NCBI GenBank assembly: GCA_042088965.1
Contig: JBELLC010000147.1
Span: forward strand, 1-6,173
Length of the DNA: 6,173 nucleotides
Direction of reading: 5' to 3'
From: TMED26 sp042088965
GTDB lineage: Bacteria > Pseudomonadota > Alphaproteobacteria > Thalassobaculales > Thalassobaculaceae
The number at the start of each line of letters is the position of its first letter. The first letter of the stretch is position 1. Below, piece after piece: positions 1 to 5,140 of this stretch. The notes beneath the pieces are model-generated. The model made no database searches. It was not told where the DNA came from and saw only the letters and a program-made list of their open reading frames with translations. Both the position numbers and the translations under genes were made by a program.

Positions 1-1192
1 CACTGATTCTGCGAAATGGGATTATTACCAAACCCCAAATGGTTCGGTGCGATGGGATGCAACCAACCCAGATCATGGTGACGATCAGGTCCTGGCAATG
101 TGGGTTGCTGATATGGATTTTCGCTGCGCGGAACCCATTATTGACGCTATCAAAAAACGCGCAGACCACGGGATTTTTGGATATTCAAGAGCGTCTGAAA
201 GTTTTGATGAGGCGGTTATTCAATGGTTCCAGACGCGCCATAATTGGCAGATTGATAGAGCGCATATTGTGCACACGGCTGGGGTTGTCCCAGCGTTACA
301 TTTTGCCGTTCGCGCCTTTTGCGCGCCTGGTGACAAAGTCCTGATTCAACGGCCTGTCTACTATCCGTTTTTCAGCGCCATCACAAACGGTGGCTGTGAA
401 ATCATATCTAATGATTTGATTAATGTGGACGGCCATTATGAGATGGATTTTGATGACCTGGCGGCAAAATGTTCGGATCCTGCCGTGACGATGGCGATCC
501 TTTGCTCACCGCATAATCCGGTCGGACGGATCTGGACAGCAGCGGAGCTAACACGGTTTGGACAGATTTGTGCGGATCATGGGGTGCGGGTGATTGCTGA
601 TGAAATTCATGGGGATTTGATCCTACCGGGACAAAGCTTTTACCCTTATGGCACTTTAGCACCTGCCCTCAGCGAGGCAGCAATGATTTGCACCGCGGCA
701 ACAAAGACCTTCAATTTGGCAGGGCTGCATCTGTCCAATATTGTGATCGCCAATCAGGCTGATCGTGAGTTGTATGCGCAGACAATGATGGAATTGGGGC
801 TGTCTCCTGTCCATGATCCACTGGCGTTGTCAGGGATTGAAGCCGCTTATCGAGTGGGTGGTCAATGGCTTGATGAGATGCTGGTTTATTTAGATGAGAA
901 CAGACGCTTAATTGAGAGATTTTGCGCCGACCATCTGCCGGGAACCATCGTCTCACCCTTGCAAGGAACGTATCTTGCTTGGGTAGATTTTCGGGCTTGG
1001 GGGCTGAGCCATGAAGAGCTTGATGCATTGATGCTTGATGATGCAAAACTGTATCTTGATACAGGCACCCTGTTTGGGGCGTTGGGCAGTGGCTTTCAAC
1101 GCTTTAATATTGCCTGTCCGCGATCAATTTTACAGAAAGCCCTGCATCGCCTCCACCAAGCAGCTGTGAATCGAAAAATCATTGCGGCGTAG
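1..1192 (+). CDS. PatB/MalY-type PLP-dependent cysteine-S-conjugate beta-lyase (5' end cut by window)
   Basis: This is a fold-type I aminotransferase-like enzyme of the MalY/PatB family. Members cleave the C-S bond of cystathionine or related cysteine conjugates, giving a thiol or homocysteine, pyruvate and ammonia in the cytoplasm. The frame is open from base 2, and 396 residues are visible. Numbering from base 2, I see the family N-terminal motif with KWD at 5-7, MWVADMDF around 36-43, SPHNPVG at 169-175 (Asn172 contacts PLP in the family), ADEIHGD from Ala199 (Asp200 for the pyridine nitrogen), the Schiff-base lysine Lys235 in ATKTFNLAG, and the C-terminal FNIACPR with Arg374 as the likely carboxylate-binding residue. 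E. coli MalY is about 390 residues, so only around ten are missing. The GTG at 47 could pass for a start, but conserved residues precede it in frame, so the true start lies left of the window. All expected catalytic residues are present. The exact substrate cannot be told from sequence; an aminotransferase annotation is the main alternative. Confidence 0.92.
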   Translation, partial: TDSAKWDYYQTPNGSVRWDATNPDHGDDQVLAMWVADMDFRCAEPIIDAIKKRADHGIFGYSRASESFDEAVIQWFQTRHNWQIDRAHIVHTAGVVPALHFAVRAFCAPGDKVLIQRPVYYPFFSAITNGGCEIISNDLINVDGHYEMDFDDLAAKCSDPAVTMAILCSPHNPVGRIWTAAELTRFGQICADHGVRVIADEIHGDLILPGQSFYPYGTLAPALSEAAMICTAATKTFNLAGLHLSNIVIANQADRELYAQTMMELGLSPVHDPLALSGIEAAYRVGGQWLDEMLVYLDENRRLIERFCADHLPGTIVSPLQGTYLAWVDFRAWGLSHEELDALMLDDAKLYLDTGTLFGALGSGFQRFNIACPRSILQKALHRLHQAAVNRKIIAA

Positions 1193-1204
1193 TCGTCGAC
1201 AGAC

Positions 1205-1234
1205 TTGCCGCCGCGTCGCTGCCCGGGGTATAAG
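1205..1234 (+). promoter_or_regulatory. Candidate sigma70-type promoter for ndk
   Basis: TTGCCG at 1205-1210 and TATAAG at 1229-1234 are separated by 18 bases and resemble -35 and -10 boxes. Transcription would start near 1241, giving ndk a leader of about 60 bases. This was judged by eye, the spacer is very GC-rich, and no alternative was scored. Confidence 0.35.
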
Positions 1235-1241
1235 GCGGCGC

Positions 1242-1256
1242 GCCGAGTTTTTCGGC
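1242..1256 (+). other. Small GC-rich hairpin in the ndk leader / after the lyase gene
   Basis: GCCGA at 1242-1246 can pair with TCGGC at 1252-1256 around a five-base T-rich loop. It abuts and partly overlaps the perfect ten-base palindrome CGGCGCGCCG at 1236-1245, so the two structures are mutually exclusive. The hairpin is followed by ATTGTTATT rather than a clean T-run, so it is at best a weak terminator for the upstream lyase gene. It could instead be a leader structure in the ndk mRNA. Confidence 0.3.
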
Positions 1257-1299
1257 ATTGTTATTGCCCCTGTCATGAAATTGCACTGGAACTTATCTA

Positions 1300-1722
1300 A
1301 TGGCCATTGAGCATACCTTCTCGATCATCAAACCCGACGCCACCCGCCGTAATCTGACGGGCAAAATTAACGCCATGCTCGAAGATGCAGGCCTGCGCAT
1401 TGTTGCCCAGCGCCGTATCCACATGAGCACAGCACAAGCACAAGCATTTTACGCCGTTCACGCGGAACGCCCTTTCTACAATGACCTCGTGTCCTTTATG
1501 ACGTCAGGTCCGGTTGTGGTTCAGGTTCTGGAAGGCGACGGCGCGATTGCGAAAAATCGCGAAGTCATGGGGGCGACCAACCCAGCGGACGCTGCTGAAG
1601 GCACCATTCGCAAGTCATTTGCTGAAAATATTGAAGCGAATTCAGTGCATGGTTCTGACAGTGCGGAAAATGCTGCGATTGAAATCGCGTATTTCTTCGC
1701 GGGGACCGAAATCGTTGGTTAA
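1300..1722 (+). CDS. ndk: Nucleoside diphosphate kinase
   Basis: Ndk moves the terminal phosphate from ATP to nucleoside diphosphates through a phosphohistidine intermediate, keeping NTP and dNTP pools balanced in the cytoplasm. The 140-residue product is the usual length for bacterial Ndk. It opens with the family N-terminus (ERTFSIIKPDA-like, here with His5), followed by RNLTGKI at 17-23, the ERPFY segment at 56-60, SGPVVVQVLEG at 69-79, the MGATNP motif at 90-95, GTIR at 101-104, and the active-site NSVHGSD with catalytic His117. No key residue is missing. The ATG at 1300 gives the exact family N-terminus. Only a weak GGA Shine-Dalgarno (1288-1290) lies nine bases upstream. The gene appears monocistronic: it is separated from the lyase gene by 107 bases and is followed by a strong terminator. 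Assignment is essentially certain. Confidence 0.98.
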   Translation: MAIEHTFSIIKPDATRRNLTGKINAMLEDAGLRIVAQRRIHMSTAQAQAFYAVHAERPFYNDLVSFMTSGPVVVQVLEGDGAIAKNREVMGATNPADAAEGTIRKSFAENIEANSVHGSDSAENAAIEIAYFFAGTEIVG

Positions 1723-1763
1723 ACACGTTGCCGACTGATGGCTTTTACCAGATGCCTAAAAAG

Positions 1764-1794
1764 AAAGCCGGTCTCTCGGGGACCGGCTTTTTTT
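1764..1794 (+). terminator. Rho-independent terminator, probably bidirectional
   Basis: AAAGCCGGTC at 1764-1773 pairs perfectly with GACCGGCTTT at 1781-1790 around a seven-base loop. T-residues at 1788-1794 complete a textbook terminator about 40 bases after the ndk stop. On the opposite strand the same stem is followed by C and then five T residues (complement of 1758-1762), so it should also stop transcripts arriving from the convergent small gene that ends at 1813. Confidence 0.93.
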
Positions 1795-1812
1795 ATATCG
1801 TTTTTAAAGGCC

Positions 1813-1950
1813 CTACAGCAAAAAGATTGCCATCAAAATCAAACTGACAATGACCAAAACGGTGGACCATTTAAAAAATCCAATAAAGTCGTTGTAGCTT
1901 GACCATTGCGCTCGGCTGCTTGGGTCGTTCTCCATTTTTTCCACGTCCAT
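1813..1950 (-). CDS. Small single-helix membrane protein resembling aa3-type cytochrome c oxidase subunit IV
   Basis: The predicted protein has 45 residues: an acidic, soluble N-terminal stretch (MDVEKMENDP) and one C-terminal hydrophobic helix at about 24-45, ending at the last residue. The arrangement of Tyr19, Phe22, then FFKWS before a hydrophobic helix resembles the bacterial aa3-type cytochrome c oxidase subunit IV family (Pfam COX4_pro_2), a minor one-helix subunit of the heme-copper oxidase found in alphaproteobacteria. The resemblance is from memory, and a sequence this short limits certainty. The ATG at 1950 is chosen because GGAG (complement of 1957-1960) lies six bases upstream and a candidate promoter ends just before it. 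A 24-residue longer reading from a TTG at 2022 has no good Shine-Dalgarno and would place the promoter inside the gene. It lies downstream of purN on the same strand and converges on ndk. The oxidase core genes are not in the window. Confidence 0.68.
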   Translation of the reverse strand: MDVEKMENDPSSRAQWSSYNDFIGFFKWSTVLVIVSLILMAIFLL

Positions 1951-1976
1951 CAACGTCTCCAAACGTTGGTTAATAT

Positions 1977-2001
1977 CCAGGAAAATAATACGCACTCCTG
2001 G
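1977..2001 (-). other. Inverted repeat between purN and the small gene
   Basis: CCAGGA at 1977-1982 and TCCTGG at 1996-2001 are perfect reverse complements separated by 13 bases. The repeat overlaps the -10 box of the candidate promoter, so it could be an operator. It could also be a stem-loop on the purN transcript, but it is not followed by a T-run on the - strand and so is not a standard terminator. Confidence 0.3.
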
Positions 2002-2013
2002 CGGGCGGCGCAA
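1985..2013 (-). promoter_or_regulatory. Candidate sigma70-type promoter for the small oxidase-like gene
   Basis: Read on the - strand, TTGCGC (complement of 2008-2013) and TATTAT (complement of 1985-1990) are 17 bases apart. The -10 box matches TATAAT at five of six positions. Transcription would begin near 1978, about 28 bases before the ATG at 1950. This suggests the small gene can be expressed independently of purMN. Judged by eye only. Confidence 0.45.
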
Positions 2014-2039
2014 GTATCTCAATGCTTATTTTTGTGAAG

Positions 2040-2726
2040 TCATGGTTTCCCTGCCGCCGTCAGGGGCGGGTGAATAAGGCTGCTTGTTAGCGGCTGTGAC
2101 TCTATCGGGTCGGTCGGGGCAGCAATGCCGGCATGATTGCGGATCAACCAGGATAAGGCATGGGGGTAAATGCGATGCTCTTCGGCCAAGATGCGTTTTG
2201 CAAGGCTGTCTTCGCTATCATCCGCCAAAACGGGCACAGCAGCCTGCACGATGATTGGGCCATCATCAAGTTCGGGGGTAACCAGATGCACAGTGCAACC
2301 GCTGATGGTGACACCAGCAGCAAGCGTTTGGGCGTGTACGTCACGGCCCTTGAAAGCAGGCAGCAGGGACGGGTGGATATTTAACATCCGGCCCTGCCAG
2401 GTGCGGACCAAGTCAGCGGTTAAAATGCGCATAAATCCCGCCAGACAAATATAGTCAATTTTATGTTCTGCGAGACTTTCAGAAATTGCCAATTCAAATG
2501 CGCTGCGATCGACGAAATCTTTATGATTGATAACGGTTGCTGGAATACCGGCTTTTTGGGCGCGCTGAATACCGTAGGCTGAAGCAACATTGGAAATAAC
2601 CAAGGCAATGTTAGCCGGATAATCAGGCGCTGTTGTGGCATCGATCAGCGATTGCAAATTACTGCCGCTACCAGAGATGAGCACAGCAACGCGCCATTTG
2701 TCGATTATGGCGGTCATTGTGGCCAT
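2040..2726 (-). CDS. purN: Phosphoribosylglycinamide formyltransferase (GAR transformylase, PurN)
   Basis: PurN transfers a formyl group from 10-formyltetrahydrofolate to glycinamide ribonucleotide, the third step of de novo purine synthesis, in the cytoplasm. The 228-residue protein shows the phosphate-binding loop VLISGSGSNLQ at 15-25, AGFMRIL at 96-102, and MLNIHPSLLPAFKG at 114-127 with Asn116 and His118. Asp154 follows in PELDDGPI. These match the catalytic Asn106/His108/Asp144 of the E. coli enzyme with identical spacing. The start overlaps the end of purM. ATG at 2726 gives a 13-base overlap, while a second ATG at 2717 gives the classic ATGA overlap and a protein three residues shorter. 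Neither has a clear Shine-Dalgarno, which suggests coupling to purM translation. After the conserved domain there is a proline- and threonine-rich tail of roughly 28 residues, so the protein is a little longer than the 212-residue E. coli form. Confidence 0.97.
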   Translation of the reverse strand: MATMTAIIDKWRVAVLISGSGSNLQSLIDATTAPDYPANIALVISNVASAYGIQRAQKAGIPATVINHKDFVDRSAFELAISESLAEHKIDYICLAGFMRILTADLVRTWQGRMLNIHPSLLPAFKGRDVHAQTLAAGVTISGCTVHLVTPELDDGPIIVQAAVPVLADDSEDSLAKRILAEEHRIYPHALSWLIRNHAGIAAPTDPIESQPLTSSLIHPPLTAAGKP

Positions 2727-3817
2727 TTAGGGCTGATGTTCCCAAGGCGAACCGCTGGCATTTCTGGTTGCCGGTCAACCATCTGGCCAATCCTAAATAC
2801 CGTCTCGCCAGCCGCTTCAACAGCAGTGCAGATGGCGGCCACATCGCTTTCTGGGACCATCATCATCATGCCAATACCGCAGTTAAAGGTGCGGGCCATT
2901 TCAAGGGGCGCAATACCGCCAGAGGCTGCCAGCCATTGAAAGACGGGCGGGATGTCCCAGGCGCTGCAATCAACATCAGCTGTCAGCTCATCGCCATACA
3001 CCCGCGGTGGATTTTCAATCAAACCGCCGCCGGTAATATGAGCCAAGCCGTGAATTTTTCCGGCGCTTAATGCCGCTGTGACAGCGTTGACATAAATCCG
3101 CGTTGGGGTGAGTAGGGCGCTGGCAAGGCTTTGCTCTGGGGCAAAGGGCGCCGGCGCATCATAGCGGATGCTGCTGGCCTCAACTATGCGGCGCACCAGC
3201 GAGAAGCCATTGGCGTGCACCCCTGAGGCGGCGAGCCCTAAAATCACATCACCGGCGCTGACTTGGCCAGGGGTGATCAGCGCGCCGCGTTCAGCGGCGC
3301 CGACGGCGAAACCCGCAAGGTCATAGTCTCCTGATTTATAAAGCCCGGGCATTTCGGCGGTTTCGCCGCCGATCAGCGCAGCACCAGATTGCCGACACCC
3401 CTCGGCGATGCCTGCAACCACATCACGGGCCACATCGACCGACAGCTTTGACGTGGCGTAGTAATCCAGAAAAAACAATGGCCGGCCGCCTTGGACCACC
3501 AAATCATTGACACACATGGCGACCAGATCAATGCCAACACTTTCATGCTGGCCGCTTTCAATGGCGACCATCAATTTGGTGCCAACGCCATCGGTTGCCG
3601 CCAGTAAGATGGGATCGTTGAAACCAGCTGCGCGCAAATCAAATAAACCACCAAAGCCGCCGATTTCACCATCGGCACCGGGGCGCTGTGTTGATTTTAC
3701 CATCGGTTTTATGGTCTCAACGAATGCCTCGCCCGCATCAATGTCGACGCCTGCGTCACGATATGTCAGGGGCTTATTTTTGCCATGTCCGCTTGATGTG
3801 GTGTCGTTCGTCGCCAT
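2714..3817 (-). CDS. purM: Phosphoribosylformylglycinamidine cyclo-ligase (AIR synthetase, PurM)
   Basis: PurM closes the imidazole ring, converting formylglycinamidine ribonucleotide to aminoimidazole ribonucleotide with ATP hydrolysis, the fifth step of purine synthesis. The 367-residue product carries every family landmark in order: LTYRDAGVDIDAG at 17-29, the glycine-rich IGGFGGLFDL at 52-61, TDGVGTK at 75-81, GIDLVAMCVNDLVVQGG at 95-111, FFLDYYAT at 115-122, GGETAEMPG at 150-158, SGVHANGFSLVR at 198-209, HITGGGLIEN at 260-269 and FNCGIGM at 311-317. E. coli PurM is about 345 residues; the excess is a short N-terminal lead of around ten residues and a slightly longer C-terminus. The ATG at 3817 is preceded by a weak AAGG about nine bases upstream. 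It is the first gene of the - strand purine pair and overlaps purN. It is transcribed divergently from the DUF2066 gene. Confidence 0.98.
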   Translation of the reverse strand: MATNDTTSSGHGKNKPLTYRDAGVDIDAGEAFVETIKPMVKSTQRPGADGEIGGFGGLFDLRAAGFNDPILLAATDGVGTKLMVAIESGQHESVGIDLVAMCVNDLVVQGGRPLFFLDYYATSKLSVDVARDVVAGIAEGCRQSGAALIGGETAEMPGLYKSGDYDLAGFAVGAAERGALITPGQVSAGDVILGLAASGVHANGFSLVRRIVEASSIRYDAPAPFAPEQSLASALLTPTRIYVNAVTAALSAGKIHGLAHITGGGLIENPPRVYGDELTADVDCSAWDIPPVFQWLAASGGIAPLEMARTFNCGIGMMMMVPESDVAAICTAVEAAGETVFRIGQMVDRQPEMPAVRLGNISPKWPQ

Positions 3818-3850
3818 TCGGTATAACCTTAGAATGTCTAATTTGGCGTT

Positions 3851-3887
3851 GCCTCGAAATCGCCATCTATGGCTGTTATGCCGAGGC
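3851..3887. repeat. Spaced inverted repeat in the divergent purM / DUF2066 intergenic region
   Basis: GCCTCG at 3851-3856 and CGAGGC at 3882-3887 are perfect reverse complements 25 bases apart. A smaller hairpin lies between them (GCCA at 3862-3865 with TGGC at 3870-3873, four-base loop). The outer arms could extend as RNA through two wobble pairs and a G-C pair. The element overlaps the candidate purM -10 box. It could be an operator serving both divergent genes or a leader stem-loop. It matches no binding site I recognise. Confidence 0.4.
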
Positions 3888-3903
3888 GGCGATAAACGAG
3901 CAA
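3875..3903 (-). promoter_or_regulatory. Candidate promoter for purM-purN
   Basis: On the - strand, TTGCTC (complement of 3898-3903) and CATAAC (complement of 3875-3880) are separated by 17 bases and weakly resemble sigma70 boxes (3/6 and 4/6 matches). They sit in the only intergenic space upstream of purM, giving a leader of about 50 bases. The match is modest. Confidence 0.3.
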
Positions 3904-3919
3904 GTAAAGAGTCGGTCCA

Positions 3920-5140
3920 ATGACCTTATGTGATGAAAAGCGGCGTATTATCCAGGGCACATTCTGTGGCATTTTGCTTGCCTTTATGAGCCTGGTCACC
4001 GGGCCGCTGACGGTTGTGCAGGCGACCGAGCAAGGGATGTTTGTGGTGACGGATGTTGCTGTTGATGAAACAGCGGAAACCGCAGTTGCAGCGCGTTCTT
4101 TGGCGGAATCGGCCGGGCGCTCTGTTGCCTTAACACGGTTGTTGAAACGATTAACCCCCAGCAGCGCATGGGCGGGACTGCCCCAACCTGAACCAAATGA
4201 GATTTTAGGCCTCTTAAAAGGCCATAGCGTTCGGCAGGAAAAAACCTCAGCTGTGCGCTATTTAGGGCGGCTTGATTTTGCTTTTCGGGCGCAGGCGATT
4301 CGGCAGTTATTGGAAAACTATGACGTGGTTTATGCGGAAACACGCAGCACGCCGGTTCTGATCCTGCCAATCTTTCGGAGCCTGCAAGGCGATATCTTAT
4401 GGACAGAAGATAACCCTTGGTACGATCTCTTCTTAGAAGCCGATCAAGGCTTGAGTTTGGTGCCATTTGTGGTGCCGTATCGGGAATTGGCGGATATGCG
4501 TCTGTTGTCCTTACAAACAGCGTTGCTGGCCAAGCCTGCCGATTTACGGCCGCTCGCAGAGCGATATGGCACCGAACGTGTCGCTTATGCTATCGCTCGA
4601 TTACACCGCGACAATCAGAACCAACTCCCAAACCTTCAACTGGAAATCATTGAACGCAATGAAACCGGCGAGGAAACAACGGTCACGAAAACCATTGGAT
4701 CGGTTCCACAGGGCATGATTGCCGAACGCTTGGCGACGGCGTTCACTGAAGCGCGGATCGCCATTGAAGATCTCTGGAAAGAGCGCAATCAAGTCCGTCG
4801 TGGGATCGAAAGTCGGGTGACTGTTGTGGTGCCGATTACTGACTATTCAGCCTGGTTGGCGCTTGGCAAAAGTTTGGATAATGTGACCGGCCTGCGGCGC
4901 TGGTCGGTTGTTCAACTTGGTGCCAAAGAAGCGGTGATTGATTTGTGGACCAATGGGGGGATTGATCAATTGCGCCTGGCTTTGACCCATGAAGATTTGC
5001 AGCTGGCCCCTGGGCCAATTGATTGGTACTTGCTGCCAAGTAATCGCGCGACATCATCGAAAAAGCAACTTTTGACGCCGGGAAGTGGCGGTAACGCGTT
5101 GCAAAAACAGGCACCATCAGTGGCCGGGAGTGGATCATGA
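3920..5140 (+). CDS. Exported DUF2066-domain protein of unknown function
   Basis: The 406-residue protein begins with a signal peptide: positively charged EKRR at 6-9, a hydrophobic core at about 12-33, and a V-Q-A cleavage context with probable cleavage after Ala35, so it is likely periplasmic. The mature N-terminus (VVTDVAVDETAETA, AARSLAESAGR, LTRLLKRLTP) and the LWTEDNPW motif at 160-167, preceded by ILPIFR, are what I recall of DUF2066 (PF09839). No catalytic residues are recognisable, and the biochemical role is unknown in the family. The C-terminal 35 or so residues are a low-complexity Ser/Gly/Lys/Gln tail. The ATG at 3920 is supported by an AAGAG-like Shine-Dalgarno (about 3907-3911) and the intact signal peptide. 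Its stop overlaps the start of the following membrane protein gene by four bases, so the two are probably one operon. Similar placement between purM and the perM/hda region is common in proteobacteria (recalled). Confidence 0.85.
   Translation: MTLCDEKRRIIQGTFCGILLAFMSLVTGPLTVVQATEQGMFVVTDVAVDETAETAVAARSLAESAGRSVALTRLLKRLTPSSAWAGLPQPEPNEILGLLKGHSVRQEKTSAVRYLGRLDFAFRAQAIRQLLENYDVVYAETRSTPVLILPIFRSLQGDILWTEDNPWYDLFLEADQGLSLVPFVVPYRELADMRLLSLQTALLAKPADLRPLAERYGTERVAYAIARLHRDNQNQLPNLQLEIIERNETGEETTVTKTIGSVPQGMIAERLATAFTEARIAIEDLWKERNQVRRGIESRVTVVVPITDYSAWLALGKSLDNVTGLRRWSVVQLGAKEAVIDLWTNGGIDQLRLALTHEDLQLAPGPIDWYLLPSNRATSSKKQLLTPGSGGNALQKQAPSVAGSGS
5126..5140 (+). promoter_or_regulatory. Shine-Dalgarno and ATGA overlap setting the start of the PerM-family gene
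   Basis: GGGAG at 5126-5130 stands six bases before the ATG at 5137, and that ATG shares ATGA with the TGA stop of the DUF2066 gene at 5138-5140. The strong ribosome binding site inside the upstream coding region fixes the start and indicates translational coupling. Confidence 0.8.

Noticed and set aside
47..49. GTG as the start of the PatB/MalY-type gene
   Set aside because: The frame stays open to base 2 and encodes conserved family residues (including KWD) before this codon, so the start is outside the window.
39..344. A 101-residue open frame on the + strand overlapping the lyase gene
   Set aside because: It is a shifted frame of a gene with complete family motifs; its composition resembles no protein family and it has no Shine-Dalgarno of note.
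2847..2880. CATCATCATCATG short repeat as a possible tandem repeat element
   Set aside because: It simply encodes the consecutive methionines at 317-320 in the hydrophobic strand of PurM after FNCGIG, a position where the family tolerates hydrophobic residues.
3507..3923. A 138-residue + strand frame antisense to the purM 5' end and running into the DUF2066 start
   Set aside because: It lies opposite a strongly conserved gene, has no recognisable domain, and overlaps the divergent promoter region; it is an antisense shadow.
3996..4466. A 156-residue - strand frame inside the DUF2066 gene
   Set aside because: It is antisense to a gene with a signal peptide and family motifs, and its low-complexity Pro/Arg/Ser composition is typical of shadow frames.
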